From UBA5078 sp964538025 (GTDB lineage Bacteria; Pseudomonadota; Gammaproteobacteria; Pseudomonadales; Pseudohongiellaceae), in contig CAZICZ010000005.1 in the NCBI GenBank assembly GCA_964538025.1, positions 62,001-126,000 of the forward strand: DNA of 64,000 bases. Direction: 5' to 3'. Positions 52,061 through 61,337 of this stretch are shown piece after piece. The notes below the pieces were generated by a model that did not search any database, was not told the origin of the DNA, and saw only the letters and a list, made by a program, of their open reading frames with translations. Position 1 is the stretch's first letter. Every line of letters begins with the position of its first letter. Made by a program: the position numbers and the translations under genes.

Positions 52061-55000
52061 TTAATCCAGCCACTTGCGGGCATTGCGGAAAAGACGCAGC
52101 GTGGGGGCATCCTCCTGCCAGTCATCAGGTCGGTAGGAATTTTGCACGGCACGTACCACGCGCTCAGGGTGGGGCATCATGATGGTGACCCGGCCGTCCG
52201 CGCTGCAAACCCCAGCTATCCCGACAGGAGAGCCATTGGGGTTGTGCGGATAACGCTCCGTCACCTGACCATAATTGTCCACATACTGGAGGCTGATCAG
52301 CCCCGCCGCACTCAATGCGGGCTGATCCTGCGCAACACGGAATTCGGCCTTGCCCTCCCCATGGGCAACCGCGATGGGAAAGCGGGAGCCGGCCATCCCG
52401 GCGAGGAACGCAGAGGGCGACTCACCGACACTGACCATCGTTGTTCGCCCCTCAAACTGTTCGGACTGATTGCGCACAAACCGCGGCCAGTGCGCTGTGC
52501 CCGGAATCAGCTCATGCAGCAGGGACAGCATCTGGCAGCCATTGCACACCCCGAGCGAGAGGGTGGAGGAGCGGGCGAAAAATTCGCCAAAGGCCTTGCG
52601 CAAACGGGGATTGTGCAAAATGGTTTTCGCCCATCCGCCACCGGCACCGAGGACGTCGCCATACGAGAATCCGCCACAGGCGACCAGCACGTTGAAGTCA
52701 TCCAGGGACACCCGGCCGCTCAGCAGATCGGTCATGTGAACATCCACCGCATCAAAACGGGCACGCACAAACGAGGCAGCCATTTCCACCTGTCCGTTGA
52801 CGCCCTGTTCGCGCAGGACCGCCACGCGCGGCTTGGCGCCCACGTTAATGTACGGGGCCGTGATGTCCTCATTGAGGTCATAGCCCAAGTGGGCATGCAA
52901 TCCCGGATCTTTGGCATCGAGCAGCGCATCGAACTCCTGCCGCGCGCACTCGGAATTATCCCGCAATGCCTGAATGTGGTAGCTGGTCTCGCTCCAGCGC
53001 CGTTGAAGAGTCACTCGACTTGCCTCGAACAGCAATTTGCCGCCGTTGAGGATGCGAATCTCGTCGCGCCCATTCAGGCTGCCGATCAGACGCGTGCAGT
53101 CCGACAGGCCGGCCTGTTCCACTTTCTGCAAGACGGTATTGAGCTGAGAACGCCGTACCTGCAGCACGGCGCCGATTTCCTCGTTGAACAGGGCTCGCAC
53201 CGGGTCACAGTCATCGTCGCCCAGCATCTCGGCAGTCTGGATGTCGAGGCCGGTGTGTCCGGCAAATGCCATCTCGGCCAGCGTCGTGAACAGCCCTCCG
53301 TCCGAACGGTCGTGGTAGGCAAGAATCAGTGAATCCGCATTGAGCTGTTGAATCAGCGCAAAGAGCGCCTTGAGGTCCTCCGGCGAATCCAGATCGGGGG
53401 GAGTACAGCCGATTTCCCGGTAGACCTGTGCGAGCGCCGAGCCTCCCACGCGGTTGCGGCCATGGCCAAGATCGATCAGCAGCAGGTCGGTTTCTCCCTG
53501 ATCGGTCCGCAGCTGGGGGGTCAGCGTCTTGCGAATATCGGTCACGGGTGCGAAAGCGGAAATGATCAGAGACAAGGGCGCGGTGATGCTCTTTTTCTGC
53601 TCGTCTTCGCTCCATACCATGCGCATGGACATGGAATCCTTGCCAACCGGCACACAGATTCCGAGCGCTGGGCACAGCTCCATGCCGACGGTCCTGACGG
53701 CGTCGTACAAGCGGGCGTCCTCCCCCGGGTGTCCCGCGGCAACCATCCAGTTGGCAGAAAGCTTGATATCCCCCATCTGGGCAATGGAGGCGCAGGCGAT
53801 ATTCATCACGGCCTCTGCGATGGCCATGCGGGCGGAGGCAGGCGCATCCAGAAGGGCCAGCGGGGTTCGCTCTCCCATGGCCATGGCTTCACCGCAATAC
53901 CCGAGCAGATCTGCCGCCGTAACAGCCGCGTCAGCCACTGGCACCTGCCAAGGGCCCACCATCTGATCCCGGCTCACCATGCCGGTGATCGAGCGGTCAC
54001 CAATCGTAATCAGAAAGCTCTTGCTCGCGACGGCGGGTAAGCTCAGGACCCGGTCAATGGCCTGATCGAGCGCGATCTGAGAGGTATCCAGCTCTATCGG
54101 CGCTCCGGCGCGTCGCTGCGCATTGCGGTGCATGCGAGGCGGCTTACCAAACAGCACACTCATGGGCAGGTCGATAGGTCTGTTGTTGAAGTGCGTGTCG
54201 ACCAGTTCAATGTGGTCTTCCTGTGTCGTCTCTCCCACCACTGCAAAAGGGCAGCGCTCGCGTTCGCACAGACTCTTGAACATACTGAGGTCCTGCGGAC
54301 TCACTGCCAGCACATAGCGCTCCTGTGCTTCATTGCACCAGATTTCCAGAGGGGACATCTGAGGTTCAGCGTTGAGGATGTCGCGCAGTGAAAAGCGTCC
54401 CCCACGCCCGCCATCCTTCACCAACTCAGGCAGGGCGTTCGAGAGTCCGCCGGCACCGACATCGTGAATAAACAGGATCGGGTTGCGCTCGCCTAACTGC
54501 CAGCACTGGTCGATCACCTCCTGACAGCGACGTTCCATCTCAGGGTTATCACGCTGCACTGAAGCAAAATCGAGGTCCGAGCTGCTGGCCCCGGCGGCCA
54601 TGGAGGAAGCTGCCCCTCCCCCCAGCCCGATCAGCATGGCGGGACCGCCCAGCACGATGAGTTTTGCACCGACGGGAATCTCACCCTTTTCGATATGAGA
54701 TTCGCGAATATTGCCGATCCCGCCTGCAATCATGATGGGCTTGTGATACCCGCGCAGCTCATCGCCATTGCCACTGTCGACGCGCTCCTCGTAGCTGCGG
54801 AAATAGCCGCACAAGTTCGGTCGCCCGAATTCGTTGTTGAATGCCGCCGCGCCGATGGGGCCCTCGATCATGATATCCAGCGCCGACGCAATGTGAGCGG
54901 GACGACCAAAGTCCTCCTCTTCCCAGGGCTGCATCAAGGCGGGGATGCGCAGATTGGACACGCTGAATCCGGCGAGACCGGCCTTGGGCTTCGACCCGCG

Positions 55001-55981
55001 GCCCGTGGCCCCCTCGTCACGAATCTCTCCACCACTGCCTGTCGCCGCGCCCGGGAAAGGGGCGATTGCCGTCGGATGATTGTGGGTTTCCACCTTCATC
55101 AGAATGTGGATGGGTTCCTGCGTGTAGCCGTAACGCTTGGTGGCGGGGTCAGGGAAAAAACGGCCGCCGACACTGCCGGTCATGACGGCAGCATTGTCCT
55201 TGTAAGCGGAAAGCACATTTTCAGGCGACTGTTTGTGGGTGTTGCGTATCATCCCGAACAGGGAATGTGGTTGATCCACGCCCTCGACCGTCCATGAGGC
55301 ATTGAAAATCTTGTGACGACAATGCTCCGAGTTTGCCTGCGCGAACATCATCAACTCAATATCGTTCGGGTTACGGTTCAAGTGGTTGAAACTTTCGTAC
55401 AGGTAATCGATTTCATCGTCCGCCAGCGCGAGCCCCATACGGGAATTCGCTTCGCGCAATGCCACTTCGCCCCGGCCAAGAATATCGACTGCCGTCATGG
55501 GCCGAGGCTCGGCGCGCTCAAACAAAGCGATGGCGGCATCAAAATCCGGCAGAACCGCTTGAGTCATGCGGTCATGCAGCAGCCCATCCAGCACCGCAAT
55601 GTCGGCGGGGGTTAACGGCGTTGAGGACTCCACACGAAAGGCAATGCCACGCTCAATGCGTCGCACCTTCTTCAGGCCACAGTTATGCAGGATGTCCGTC
55701 GCCTTGCTCGACCAAGGAGAAATGGTGCCTGGCCGCGGGACCACGACGCGCAGCAAGGCATCCAGCGCAGTGGTATCCGCGGTGTTCTGGCTGGCGGAAC
55801 CGTAATCGAGCAGGGTATTCAGGAGATCCAGCTCCTGCGGAGCCAGTCCCGTTTCGCAATCAGCGAAATGAATAAAACGGGCATTAAGGGCGCGGAGGGA
55901 AGGTATTCGAGACTGGATCGTAGAGAGTAACTTGGCGTTTCTAAAGGCAGAAAACGCCGACACACCGGGCAGAACTAGCAT
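52061..55981 (-). CDS. purL: Phosphoribosylformylglycinamidine synthase
   Basis: The 1306-residue single-chain PurL converts FGAR to FGAM in purine synthesis, using glutamine. The N-terminal linker and synthase halves have MMFAQANSEHCRHKIFNASW, VETHNHPTAIAPFPGAATGSGGEIRDEGATGRG and the GLGGGAASSMAAG loop. The C-terminal glutaminase domain has its nucleophile in LGVCNGCQML and the His-Glu pair in AHGEGKAEF and HPERVVRAVQ. ATG 55981 gives the normal start; a GTG 9 nt upstream is possible. Confidence 0.97.
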   Translation of the reverse strand: MLVLPGVSAFSAFRNAKLLSTIQSRIPSLRALNARFIHFADCETGLAPQELDLLNTLLDYGSASQNTADTTALDALLRVVVPRPGTISPWSSKATDILHNCGLKKVRRIERGIAFRVESSTPLTPADIAVLDGLLHDRMTQAVLPDFDAAIALFERAEPRPMTAVDILGRGEVALREANSRMGLALADDEIDYLYESFNHLNRNPNDIELMMFAQANSEHCRHKIFNASWTVEGVDQPHSLFGMIRNTHKQSPENVLSAYKDNAAVMTGSVGGRFFPDPATKRYGYTQEPIHILMKVETHNHPTAIAPFPGAATGSGGEIRDEGATGRGSKPKAGLAGFSVSNLRIPALMQPWEEEDFGRPAHIASALDIMIEGPIGAAAFNNEFGRPNLCGYFRSYEERVDSGNGDELRGYHKPIMIAGGIGNIRESHIEKGEIPVGAKLIVLGGPAMLIGLGGGAASSMAAGASSSDLDFASVQRDNPEMERRCQEVIDQCWQLGERNPILFIHDVGAGGLSNALPELVKDGGRGGRFSLRDILNAEPQMSPLEIWCNEAQERYVLAVSPQDLSMFKSLCERERCPFAVVGETTQEDHIELVDTHFNNRPIDLPMSVLFGKPPRMHRNAQRRAGAPIELDTSQIALDQAIDRVLSLPAVASKSFLITIGDRSITGMVSRDQMVGPWQVPVADAAVTAADLLGYCGEAMAMGERTPLALLDAPASARMAIAEAVMNIACASIAQMGDIKLSANWMVAAGHPGEDARLYDAVRTVGMELCPALGICVPVGKDSMSMRMVWSEDEQKKSITAPLSLIISAFAPVTDIRKTLTPQLRTDQGETDLLLIDLGHGRNRVGGSALAQVYREIGCTPPDLDSPEDLKALFALIQQLNADSLILAYHDRSDGGLFTTLAEMAFAGHTGLDIQTAEMLGDDDCDPVRALFNEEIGAVLQVRRSQLNTVLQKVEQAGLSDCTRLIGSLNGRDEIRILNGGKLLFEASRVTLQRRWSETSYHIQALRDNSECARQEFDALLDAKDPGLHAHLGYDLNEDITAPYINVGAKPRVAVLREQGVNGQVEMAASFVRARFDAVDVHMTDLLSGRVSLDDFNVLVACGGFSYGDVLGAGGGWAKTILHNPRLRKAFGEFFARSSTLSLGVCNGCQMLSLLHELIPGTAHWPRFVRNQSEQFEGRTTMVSVGESPSAFLAGMAGSRFPIAVAHGEGKAEFRVAQDQPALSAAGLISLQYVDNYGQVTERYPHNPNGSPVGIAGVCSADGRVTIMMPHPERVVRAVQNSYRPDDWQEDAPTLRLFRNARKWLD

Positions 55982-56031
55982 CGTAAGCACAGGCCTTGAA
56001 TAGGATTGGGGGCGGGTTCCAGAGGCTGTGA

Positions 56032-56037
56032 ATTATA
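56032..56037 (-). promoter_or_regulatory. purL: Putative -10 element of purL
   Basis: A perfect TATAAT on the minus strand lies 50 nt upstream of the purL ATG. No good -35 is seen and no PurR-like palindrome is evident. Confidence 0.45.
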
Positions 56038-56082
56038 CGGGAAACAGGCTCGGAAAGGCAGGCTTAATTTGCCCATCGGGGT

Positions 56083-56613
56083 TCAGGGTGCCGGCTTGTA
56101 GCGCCCCTCTTCCCGCGAAAGAACGACGCGTCCGTCACTGTCCTCAATCCAGAAATCGACATACTGCAGGGAGCCGATGTCGCCGGGTGAACCGGCAAAG
56201 ACCGGGACAGCCTTCACGAAGTAGGTGGTCCCGGGCTGCGCATTGAAATGCAAGACACGGCTCACCGCCTCGCGCGATGAGGCATAGCTGGCTATCGCAG
56301 GCGCAAGCCCCATGCGCGCCCCCATGTCCCAGTGATAATAGACCTCGAGCTCCCGCTGGCCTGGCTGCATCAGAACCTCATCCCAGGCGCGACTGTTTTC
56401 GATGGTGTGATTGTCCACGCGTTGAAAGCGGACGGCATCCACGTAGCTGTTGAGCCAGTCGCGCCGGTAGTAGTAATCCCCGCGAACCGTCGCCAGCGCC
56501 TCACGCGGCCGTTCCTCACCATCGTAGGCGCGATAGGGTTGCTCGATGACCGTGCAGGAGACGCACAGAAAACAGAGGATCAGGAAACCACAGCGCCAAA
56601 ATCGTGAACGCAT
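56083..56613 (-). CDS. Putative lipoprotein of unknown function
   Basis: The protein is 176 residues from ATG 56613 (MRSRFWRCGFLILCFLCVSCTVIEQPYRAY). A charged start and hydrophobic run end at a lipobox-like VSC, giving a modified Cys near residue 23. The mature part is rich in aromatic residues (GDYYYRRDWLNSYVDAV, YHWDMGARMG) and ends with a beta-rich region (TTYFVKAVPVF, YVDFWIEDSDGRVVLS). I do not recognise the family. It sits between tadA and purL, where relatives carry mltF. Confidence 0.65.
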   Translation of the reverse strand: MRSRFWRCGFLILCFLCVSCTVIEQPYRAYDGEERPREALATVRGDYYYRRDWLNSYVDAVRFQRVDNHTIENSRAWDEVLMQPGQRELEVYYHWDMGARMGLAPAIASYASSREAVSRVLHFNAQPGTTYFVKAVPVFAGSPGDIGSLQYVDFWIEDSDGRVVLSREEGRYKPAP

Positions 56614-56738
56614 GTCACATGACTGTCGGGAGGTGATCTGAAAAAAAGCGGGAGTCCACATGGATCATTATTCTTCTTAAGGCAGCACGCTAAGCGAAAA
56701 TCACGACGTTCAACGGTACCCCAGTTTGGAGCGCAAAC

Positions 56739-57227
56739 TCAACCGATAGTTCCTTTTGAGGAAGCTTCCCGGCGTGCCTTGAAAAAGGCCTGCATCAACG
56801 CCCCGCATTCATCCGCAAGAACGCCGCCAGTAGCCGTCATCCGATGATTGAAACTCCCCTCTTCCAGCAAACGCTGACCGCTGACGATTGCCCCAAACCG
56901 AGGCTCTGTCGCACCAAACACCACATGCGCAATGCGGGCGTGCACCATTGCGCCAAGACACATGGTGCAGGGCTCGATGGTCACGACCAGGGTGCAGTCA
57001 GGAAGGCGGTAGTTGCCAAGAAGAACGGCGGCCTCACGAAGTGCCATGATTTCGGCATGCGCGGTGGGATCATGGCAGCGTATGGGTTGGTTGAACCCCC
57101 TGCCTAGAATGACCCCGTCAGCCGAAACGACGAGAGCACCGACGGGCACTTCGCCCAGGCTTGCTGCCTGCTCGGCGAGCGCAAGCGCCTGCCGCATCCA
57201 GCTTTCGGGAGACTGAGACGACGTCAT
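56739..57227 (-). CDS. tadA: tRNA-specific adenosine deaminase TadA
   Basis: TadA deaminates A34 of tRNA-Arg(ACG) to inosine. It has 162 residues, with zinc ligands and the proton-shuttle Glu in HAEIMAL and PCTMCLGAMVHARI. The family C-terminal block NHRMTATGGVLADECGALMQAFFKARR is intact. It sits in the guaBA-tadA-purL neighbourhood common to Pseudomonas relatives. Confidence 0.95.
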   Translation of the reverse strand: MTSSQSPESWMRQALALAEQAASLGEVPVGALVVSADGVILGRGFNQPIRCHDPTAHAEIMALREAAVLLGNYRLPDCTLVVTIEPCTMCLGAMVHARIAHVVFGATEPRFGAIVSGQRLLEEGSFNHRMTATGGVLADECGALMQAFFKARREASSKGTIG

Positions 57228-57278
57228 GAAATTACTCAGGTGACAGGTGGCCCAAAGGCCACCGAAGGCTTGGCAAAC

Positions 57279-58199
57279 TTACAGAGCGCTACGCGCTCCG
57301 GAGACTTTCAGCACTTGCCCGATTTGAAGGGCATCGCCGGCAAGATCGTTTGCCTTGCTGATGGCTTCCACAGTGGTCCCGTACCGTTTGGCGAGACGCC
57401 AGAGGGTATCTCCACGACGGACCTTGTGGGTGAGCTCCGTATTCACCGCCACCTCGTTCACCCGAGCGGTATTGATTGGCTGTTGCGACGCGGCGGGAAT
57501 CTGCAGTTTCTGGCCCGCAATGATCGTGTCATTACGCAACCCGTTTACCGCTCTCAACTGGCTAACAGACACGCCGGTGATGGAAGAGATTCGGGAGAGA
57601 CTGTCGCCTCTGCGGACGACGTATTCATGGTCACTTGTGGCGCTAGATTCAGCGATCTGATGGACCACTTCTGGAAATACCGCCACATGGTAATGCGGTG
57701 GCCGGCTTTCGCGGGTTACATCAAGGACATCAGCCGCTTCCATTGACAGCAGGGTTCGTTCCAGCCACGTGCGGCACTTCCCTACCGGTGGAATGCGCAG
57801 GTCCACAGCCATCCCCGTAGGATGTACCGAATCACTGGCGGCATTGTTGGGCTGTTTGTCGATAGGACGGGTCAAACTGGTCACGGTTAATTTTTCACCG
57901 CAGGCGCTGAAATACTGGGCACTGATTTGATCGATGAAGTCTTTGACAGGGGGTCTGGCGTAAGGGTAGGAAACATCATGAAGCTCAAGAACCCGGGTTT
58001 CTTGCACCTTGATCAGGTCGCCCGCCTTGACGAACTCGGTCACACGAGCTCCCGTTTTTGCGAACCCATACCCATTTTGCAGCGCAACCTGGTATTGGCG
58101 CTCCATGGAACCGCGAGATCCTTTTAAAGTTTGCGCCTGAACCGAACCGGTGGCGATAATCAGGCTTGTCGTCAGAAGAGCGAGGGCAAATTTGGACAT
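57279..58199 (-). CDS. Periplasmic DUF5715 protein with two LysM domains
   Basis: The protein has 306 residues with a signal peptide (cleavage near VQA-QT). The middle region (about 85-200) contains VTSLTRPIDKQPNNAASDSVHPTGMAVDLRIP and SRPPHYHVAVFPEVV. The His-Asp-His layout resembles D-Ala-D-Ala carboxypeptidase or DUF5715 metallopeptidase folds. Two LysM domains follow (about 205-250 and 258-303), starting YVVRRGDSLSRIS and HKVRRGDTLWRLA, for peptidoglycan binding. A wall-cleaving role is likely but unproven. A strong promoter precedes it. Confidence 0.83.
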   Translation of the reverse strand: MSKFALALLTTSLIIATGSVQAQTLKGSRGSMERQYQVALQNGYGFAKTGARVTEFVKAGDLIKVQETRVLELHDVSYPYARPPVKDFIDQISAQYFSACGEKLTVTSLTRPIDKQPNNAASDSVHPTGMAVDLRIPPVGKCRTWLERTLLSMEAADVLDVTRESRPPHYHVAVFPEVVHQIAESSATSDHEYVVRRGDSLSRISSITGVSVSQLRAVNGLRNDTIIAGQKLQIPAASQQPINTARVNEVAVNTELTHKVRRGDTLWRLAKRYGTTVEAISKANDLAGDALQIGQVLKVSGARSAL

Positions 58200-58308
58200 G
58201 TCGGCCTTCCTGAATTGGCGATTTTTGTTATCTGACCAGCACCTTGGGAATAAGTTGCATGCCGAAAATGAGTGCCCTTGCACGGCGTCCCAAAGCAAAT
58301 ATGGCCCG

Positions 58309-58338
58309 ATTCTATTGAGCAGGATAGAATCTTGTCAA
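58309..58338 (-). promoter_or_regulatory. Promoter of the DUF5715-LysM gene
   Basis: TTGACA (58333-58338), an 18-nt spacer and TAGAAT (58309-58314) on the minus strand give a near-consensus sigma70 promoter about 100 nt upstream of the start codon. Confidence 0.75.
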
Positions 58339-58414
58339 GAATTGCCTCTTATCTTCTTGTTTTTTTTATAAAATAAGGGGGAAAGAACCTGCCAAAAAGG
58401 GCGCAGTGCACACA

Positions 58415-59041
58415 TCAGCCCCCTCGCATCTGTTTTTGGAGAAACCCTTTGCCCAGCTCCCCCATGCGCTGCGTGACGGCCTCAAGGTCGTCAGGATCTC
58501 TGTTCTGACTGAGTTTGGATTTCGCCAGCACTCTGTCCACTCGAATGCGAATGCCGGTGATCGCATTGAGCATCTCATCCAGATAGTCGGCAGGTGCCTG
58601 CTTCAAGCTCCAGGGAATTGCTTCGCCGACACGATGTTCGTGACATTTCGTCAGGCGCCCTACCACCCCCATGATGAACTTCCTATCACTCAGAAATTCG
58701 ATGCGCCCATAGCAATGCACGGCCTGATAATTCCATGTGGGGACAAACCGGTGAGTCTTGGGTTTCCCGGGATACCAGTTCGGACTGATGTAAGAATCCT
58801 CTGCCCTGAAAATCACCAAGGCTGATTCCCCTGTGGAAAATTCAGTCAATAATTCATTTTTGTTTGCGACATGAGCAAGAAGCGTCATCTCACCCAATTC
58901 ATTCACATCCACCAAGAATGGCAAATGATTGGCGACAAGATTGTCGACACCTCCCATGACCAGTGTCGCAAGAGGATAGGCGCTGATTACTTCCAGAATC
59001 ACCTTGCGATCATTTTCAACGAATCGTTCTGGTAAATACAT
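58415..59041 (-). CDS. PaiB-like FMN-binding protein
   Basis: This 208-residue protein of the FMN-binding split-barrel PaiB family starts MYLPERFVENDRKVILEVI. Its core is YPLATLVMGGVDNLVANHLPFLVD, FRAEDSYISPNWYPGKPKTHRFVPTWNYQAVHCYGRI and a late KLSQNRDPDDLEAV. PaiB of Bacillus is described as a negative regulator of sporulation and protease genes, but most relatives have no tested role and may simply bind flavin or heme. It is followed by an AT-rich gap and then the strong LysM-gene promoter. Confidence 0.88.
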   Translation of the reverse strand: MYLPERFVENDRKVILEVISAYPLATLVMGGVDNLVANHLPFLVDVNELGEMTLLAHVANKNELLTEFSTGESALVIFRAEDSYISPNWYPGKPKTHRFVPTWNYQAVHCYGRIEFLSDRKFIMGVVGRLTKCHEHRVGEAIPWSLKQAPADYLDEMLNAITGIRIRVDRVLAKSKLSQNRDPDDLEAVTQRMGELGKGFLQKQMRGG

Positions 59042-59134
59042 GGCAGCCGCCTTCCTTACATTTTACGCAAAAAAAGAAATGCATCGCACTTAACATGTGA
59101 CGCATTGCGTGAGAATAACGACCTTTAAAACAGC

Positions 59135-59737
59135 TTAGTTGCCGAGAAACAGTGTTTGAACGATGCGCGAACTCTTGAGGGAATCCCCGAAAGCTGCACC
59201 GGGAGAATGGAATATCCAGGGACGAAAAATAATCAGCCGGTTGTATTTGAACGGCACCACAAAGGTTTTTTCCCACAGTGACTCGTCAACACCATCCGTC
59301 TCAAGAAAATGCTTGATGTCATCCCCGGTATGCCATCCTTGCGCGGCCAGACCTTCGCGTGTTCTGGGCATCTCTTCCAGCCCCCGCTTCTTGTGTTTCC
59401 AGAAGACCGTGCCGTCAACCTTGGGATGCTCTTTAGACAGGTACACCACGCCGGCCCACCGCGTATCGATTCCAGCGTCCACATGTATGTGCTGGGAAAA
59501 CGAATCACTGGGAAGCGTGAAGCGCAATTTGCCATTCAGATGGGTTGCAGAGTTTATGGAGGGCTCCTGCAGCAACCCCATAAAAAACGTTCGCTGATGT
59601 TCGCTGAGAAAGGAATCGCCGGTCATCAGACCGGCGTAATTGCCACGCGAATTATCATCAACTCCCGCAAGGGCTACTCTGACCAACTCATCAGGGTTAT
59701 CGTAAAAATTGTCCACAACATAGAATCGGTTGAGCAT
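59135..59737 (-). CDS. DUF6445 family protein, dioxygenase-like
   Basis: This 200-residue protein starts MLNRFYVVDNFYDNPDELVRVAL. The FSQHIHVDAGI segment and the later IFRPWIFHSPGAAFGDSLKSSRIVQ give an H-x-D...H arrangement plus a following Arg, as in 2-oxoglutarate/Fe(II) oxygenases. I recognise the DUF6445 pattern, which has no proven activity. It starts only 4 nt after the guaA stop, so it must share the guaBA transcript. Confidence 0.78.
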   Translation of the reverse strand: MLNRFYVVDNFYDNPDELVRVALAGVDDNSRGNYAGLMTGDSFLSEHQRTFFMGLLQEPSINSATHLNGKLRFTLPSDSFSQHIHVDAGIDTRWAGVVYLSKEHPKVDGTVFWKHKKRGLEEMPRTREGLAAQGWHTGDDIKHFLETDGVDESLWEKTFVVPFKYNRLIIFRPWIFHSPGAAFGDSLKSSRIVQTLFLGN

Positions 59738-59741
59738 GGCG

Positions 59742-61313
59742 TTACTCCCACTCTATGGTAGCCGGTGGTTTTGAGGAAATGTCATAGGCAACGCGGGAAA
59801 CATCTGCAATCTCATTGATGATGCGATTGCTCACGGTTTCCAGCAACTCGTAAGGCAGGTGTGCCCAGCGAGCGGTCATGAAATCAATGGTTTCCACTGC
59901 ACGCAGCGAGATCACCCACGAATAGCGACGCGCATCCCCGACCACTCCCACAGAGCGCACCGGAAGAAACACGGCAAATGCCTGACTGGTCTTGTGGTAA
60001 TAACCAGAGCGATGCAGCTCTTCAATAAAAATCGCATCGGCTTTACGTAGAACGTCGCAATACTCTTTCTTGACTTCGCCTAGTATGCGCACACCCAAAC
60101 CGGGGCCGGGAAACGGATGCCGATAGACCATGTCATAGGGCAGCCCCAATTCAACACCGATTCTGCGCACTTCGTCTTTAAACAGCTCGCGCAGCGGTTC
60201 CACCAGCCCGAGCTTCATGTCTTCCGGCAGTCCACCGACATTGTGGTGGGATTTAATGACATGGGCCTTGCCAGTTTTGGAGCCGGCGGATTCGATGACA
60301 TCCGGATAAATCGTGCCTTGCGCCAGCCACTTTACATTCGGAATTTTGCTCGCCTGCGCGTCGAATACTTCAATGAACGTTGTGCCGATGGCCTTGCGCT
60401 TTTTCTCTGGGTCACTGACTCCGGCAAGATTGGCCAGGAACTGCGCTTCGGCGTCTGCCCGAATCACTTTGACCCCCATGTTCTTCGCGAATGTCGCCAT
60501 GACCTGATCGCCTTCGTTCAGGCGCAGCAGGCCATTGTCCACAAAAACACAGGTTAATTGATCGCCAATGGCCTTATGCAACAGGGCAGCAACCACGGAG
60601 GAATCGACACCGCCCGACAGACCGAGGAGCACATGGTCGGTGCCCACTTGAGCGCGCACTTTAGCAATCGCGTCTTCGATGATATTTGCCGAGGTCCACA
60701 AAGCCTCGCAGGCGCATATTTTTCGCACAAATCGTTCTAAAATGCGCAATCCCTGCGCGGTATGAGTGACTTCGGGGTGGAACTGGGTGCCGTAGAAACG
60801 TCGCGACTCGTTGGACATTGCCGCGATGGGAGCACTGTCGGTGGAGGCAATTATTTCGAAGCCCTCGGGCACGCGCACGACTTTGTCTCCGTGGCTCATC
60901 CACACATCAAGCTGAGCAACGCCATCGTCACCGATGCGATCCTCGATGCCGTCAAACAGCGCACTCTTCCTGCAGAGGTTGACTTCGGCATACCCGAATT
61001 CCGACTTCGCGGAGGCTTCGACCTTTCCCCCCATCTGCTCCGCCATGGTTTGCATCCCATAGCAAATACCCAAAAGGGGAAGCGTTCCTTCCAGCAAAAA
61101 CTGAGGTGCGCGCGGGGAGTCTTCCAGAGTGGCGGTTTCGGGCCCCCCTGAAAAAATGACTCCCTGCGGGGCAAAGGCTTCGATTTCGGCTTGCGTGGAC
61201 TGATAATCCCAGATCTCACAATAAACACCCAACTCACGCACGCGGCGCGCAATCAGTTGGGTGTACTGGGATCCGAAATCCAGAATGAGAATTTTCTGGC
61301 TGTGAATATTCAA
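59742..61313 (-). CDS. guaA: GMP synthase (glutamine-hydrolysing)
   Basis: This 523-residue enzyme makes GMP from XMP. The glutaminase domain (about 1-200) has nucleophile Cys in LLGICYGMQTM and His/Glu in GTQFHPEVTHT. The ATP-pyrophosphatase P-loop is LGLSGGVDSSVVAAL. The C-terminal dimerisation domain ends RVAYDISSKPPATIEWE. It lies 24 nt behind guaB. Confidence 0.98.
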   Translation of the reverse strand: MNIHSQKILILDFGSQYTQLIARRVRELGVYCEIWDYQSTQAEIEAFAPQGVIFSGGPETATLEDSPRAPQFLLEGTLPLLGICYGMQTMAEQMGGKVEASAKSEFGYAEVNLCRKSALFDGIEDRIGDDGVAQLDVWMSHGDKVVRVPEGFEIIASTDSAPIAAMSNESRRFYGTQFHPEVTHTAQGLRILERFVRKICACEALWTSANIIEDAIAKVRAQVGTDHVLLGLSGGVDSSVVAALLHKAIGDQLTCVFVDNGLLRLNEGDQVMATFAKNMGVKVIRADAEAQFLANLAGVSDPEKKRKAIGTTFIEVFDAQASKIPNVKWLAQGTIYPDVIESAGSKTGKAHVIKSHHNVGGLPEDMKLGLVEPLRELFKDEVRRIGVELGLPYDMVYRHPFPGPGLGVRILGEVKKEYCDVLRKADAIFIEELHRSGYYHKTSQAFAVFLPVRSVGVVGDARRYSWVISLRAVETIDFMTARWAHLPYELLETVSNRIINEIADVSRVAYDISSKPPATIEWE

Positions 61314-61337
61314 GGTAGTCGTGCCTGCTTGTAGAAA

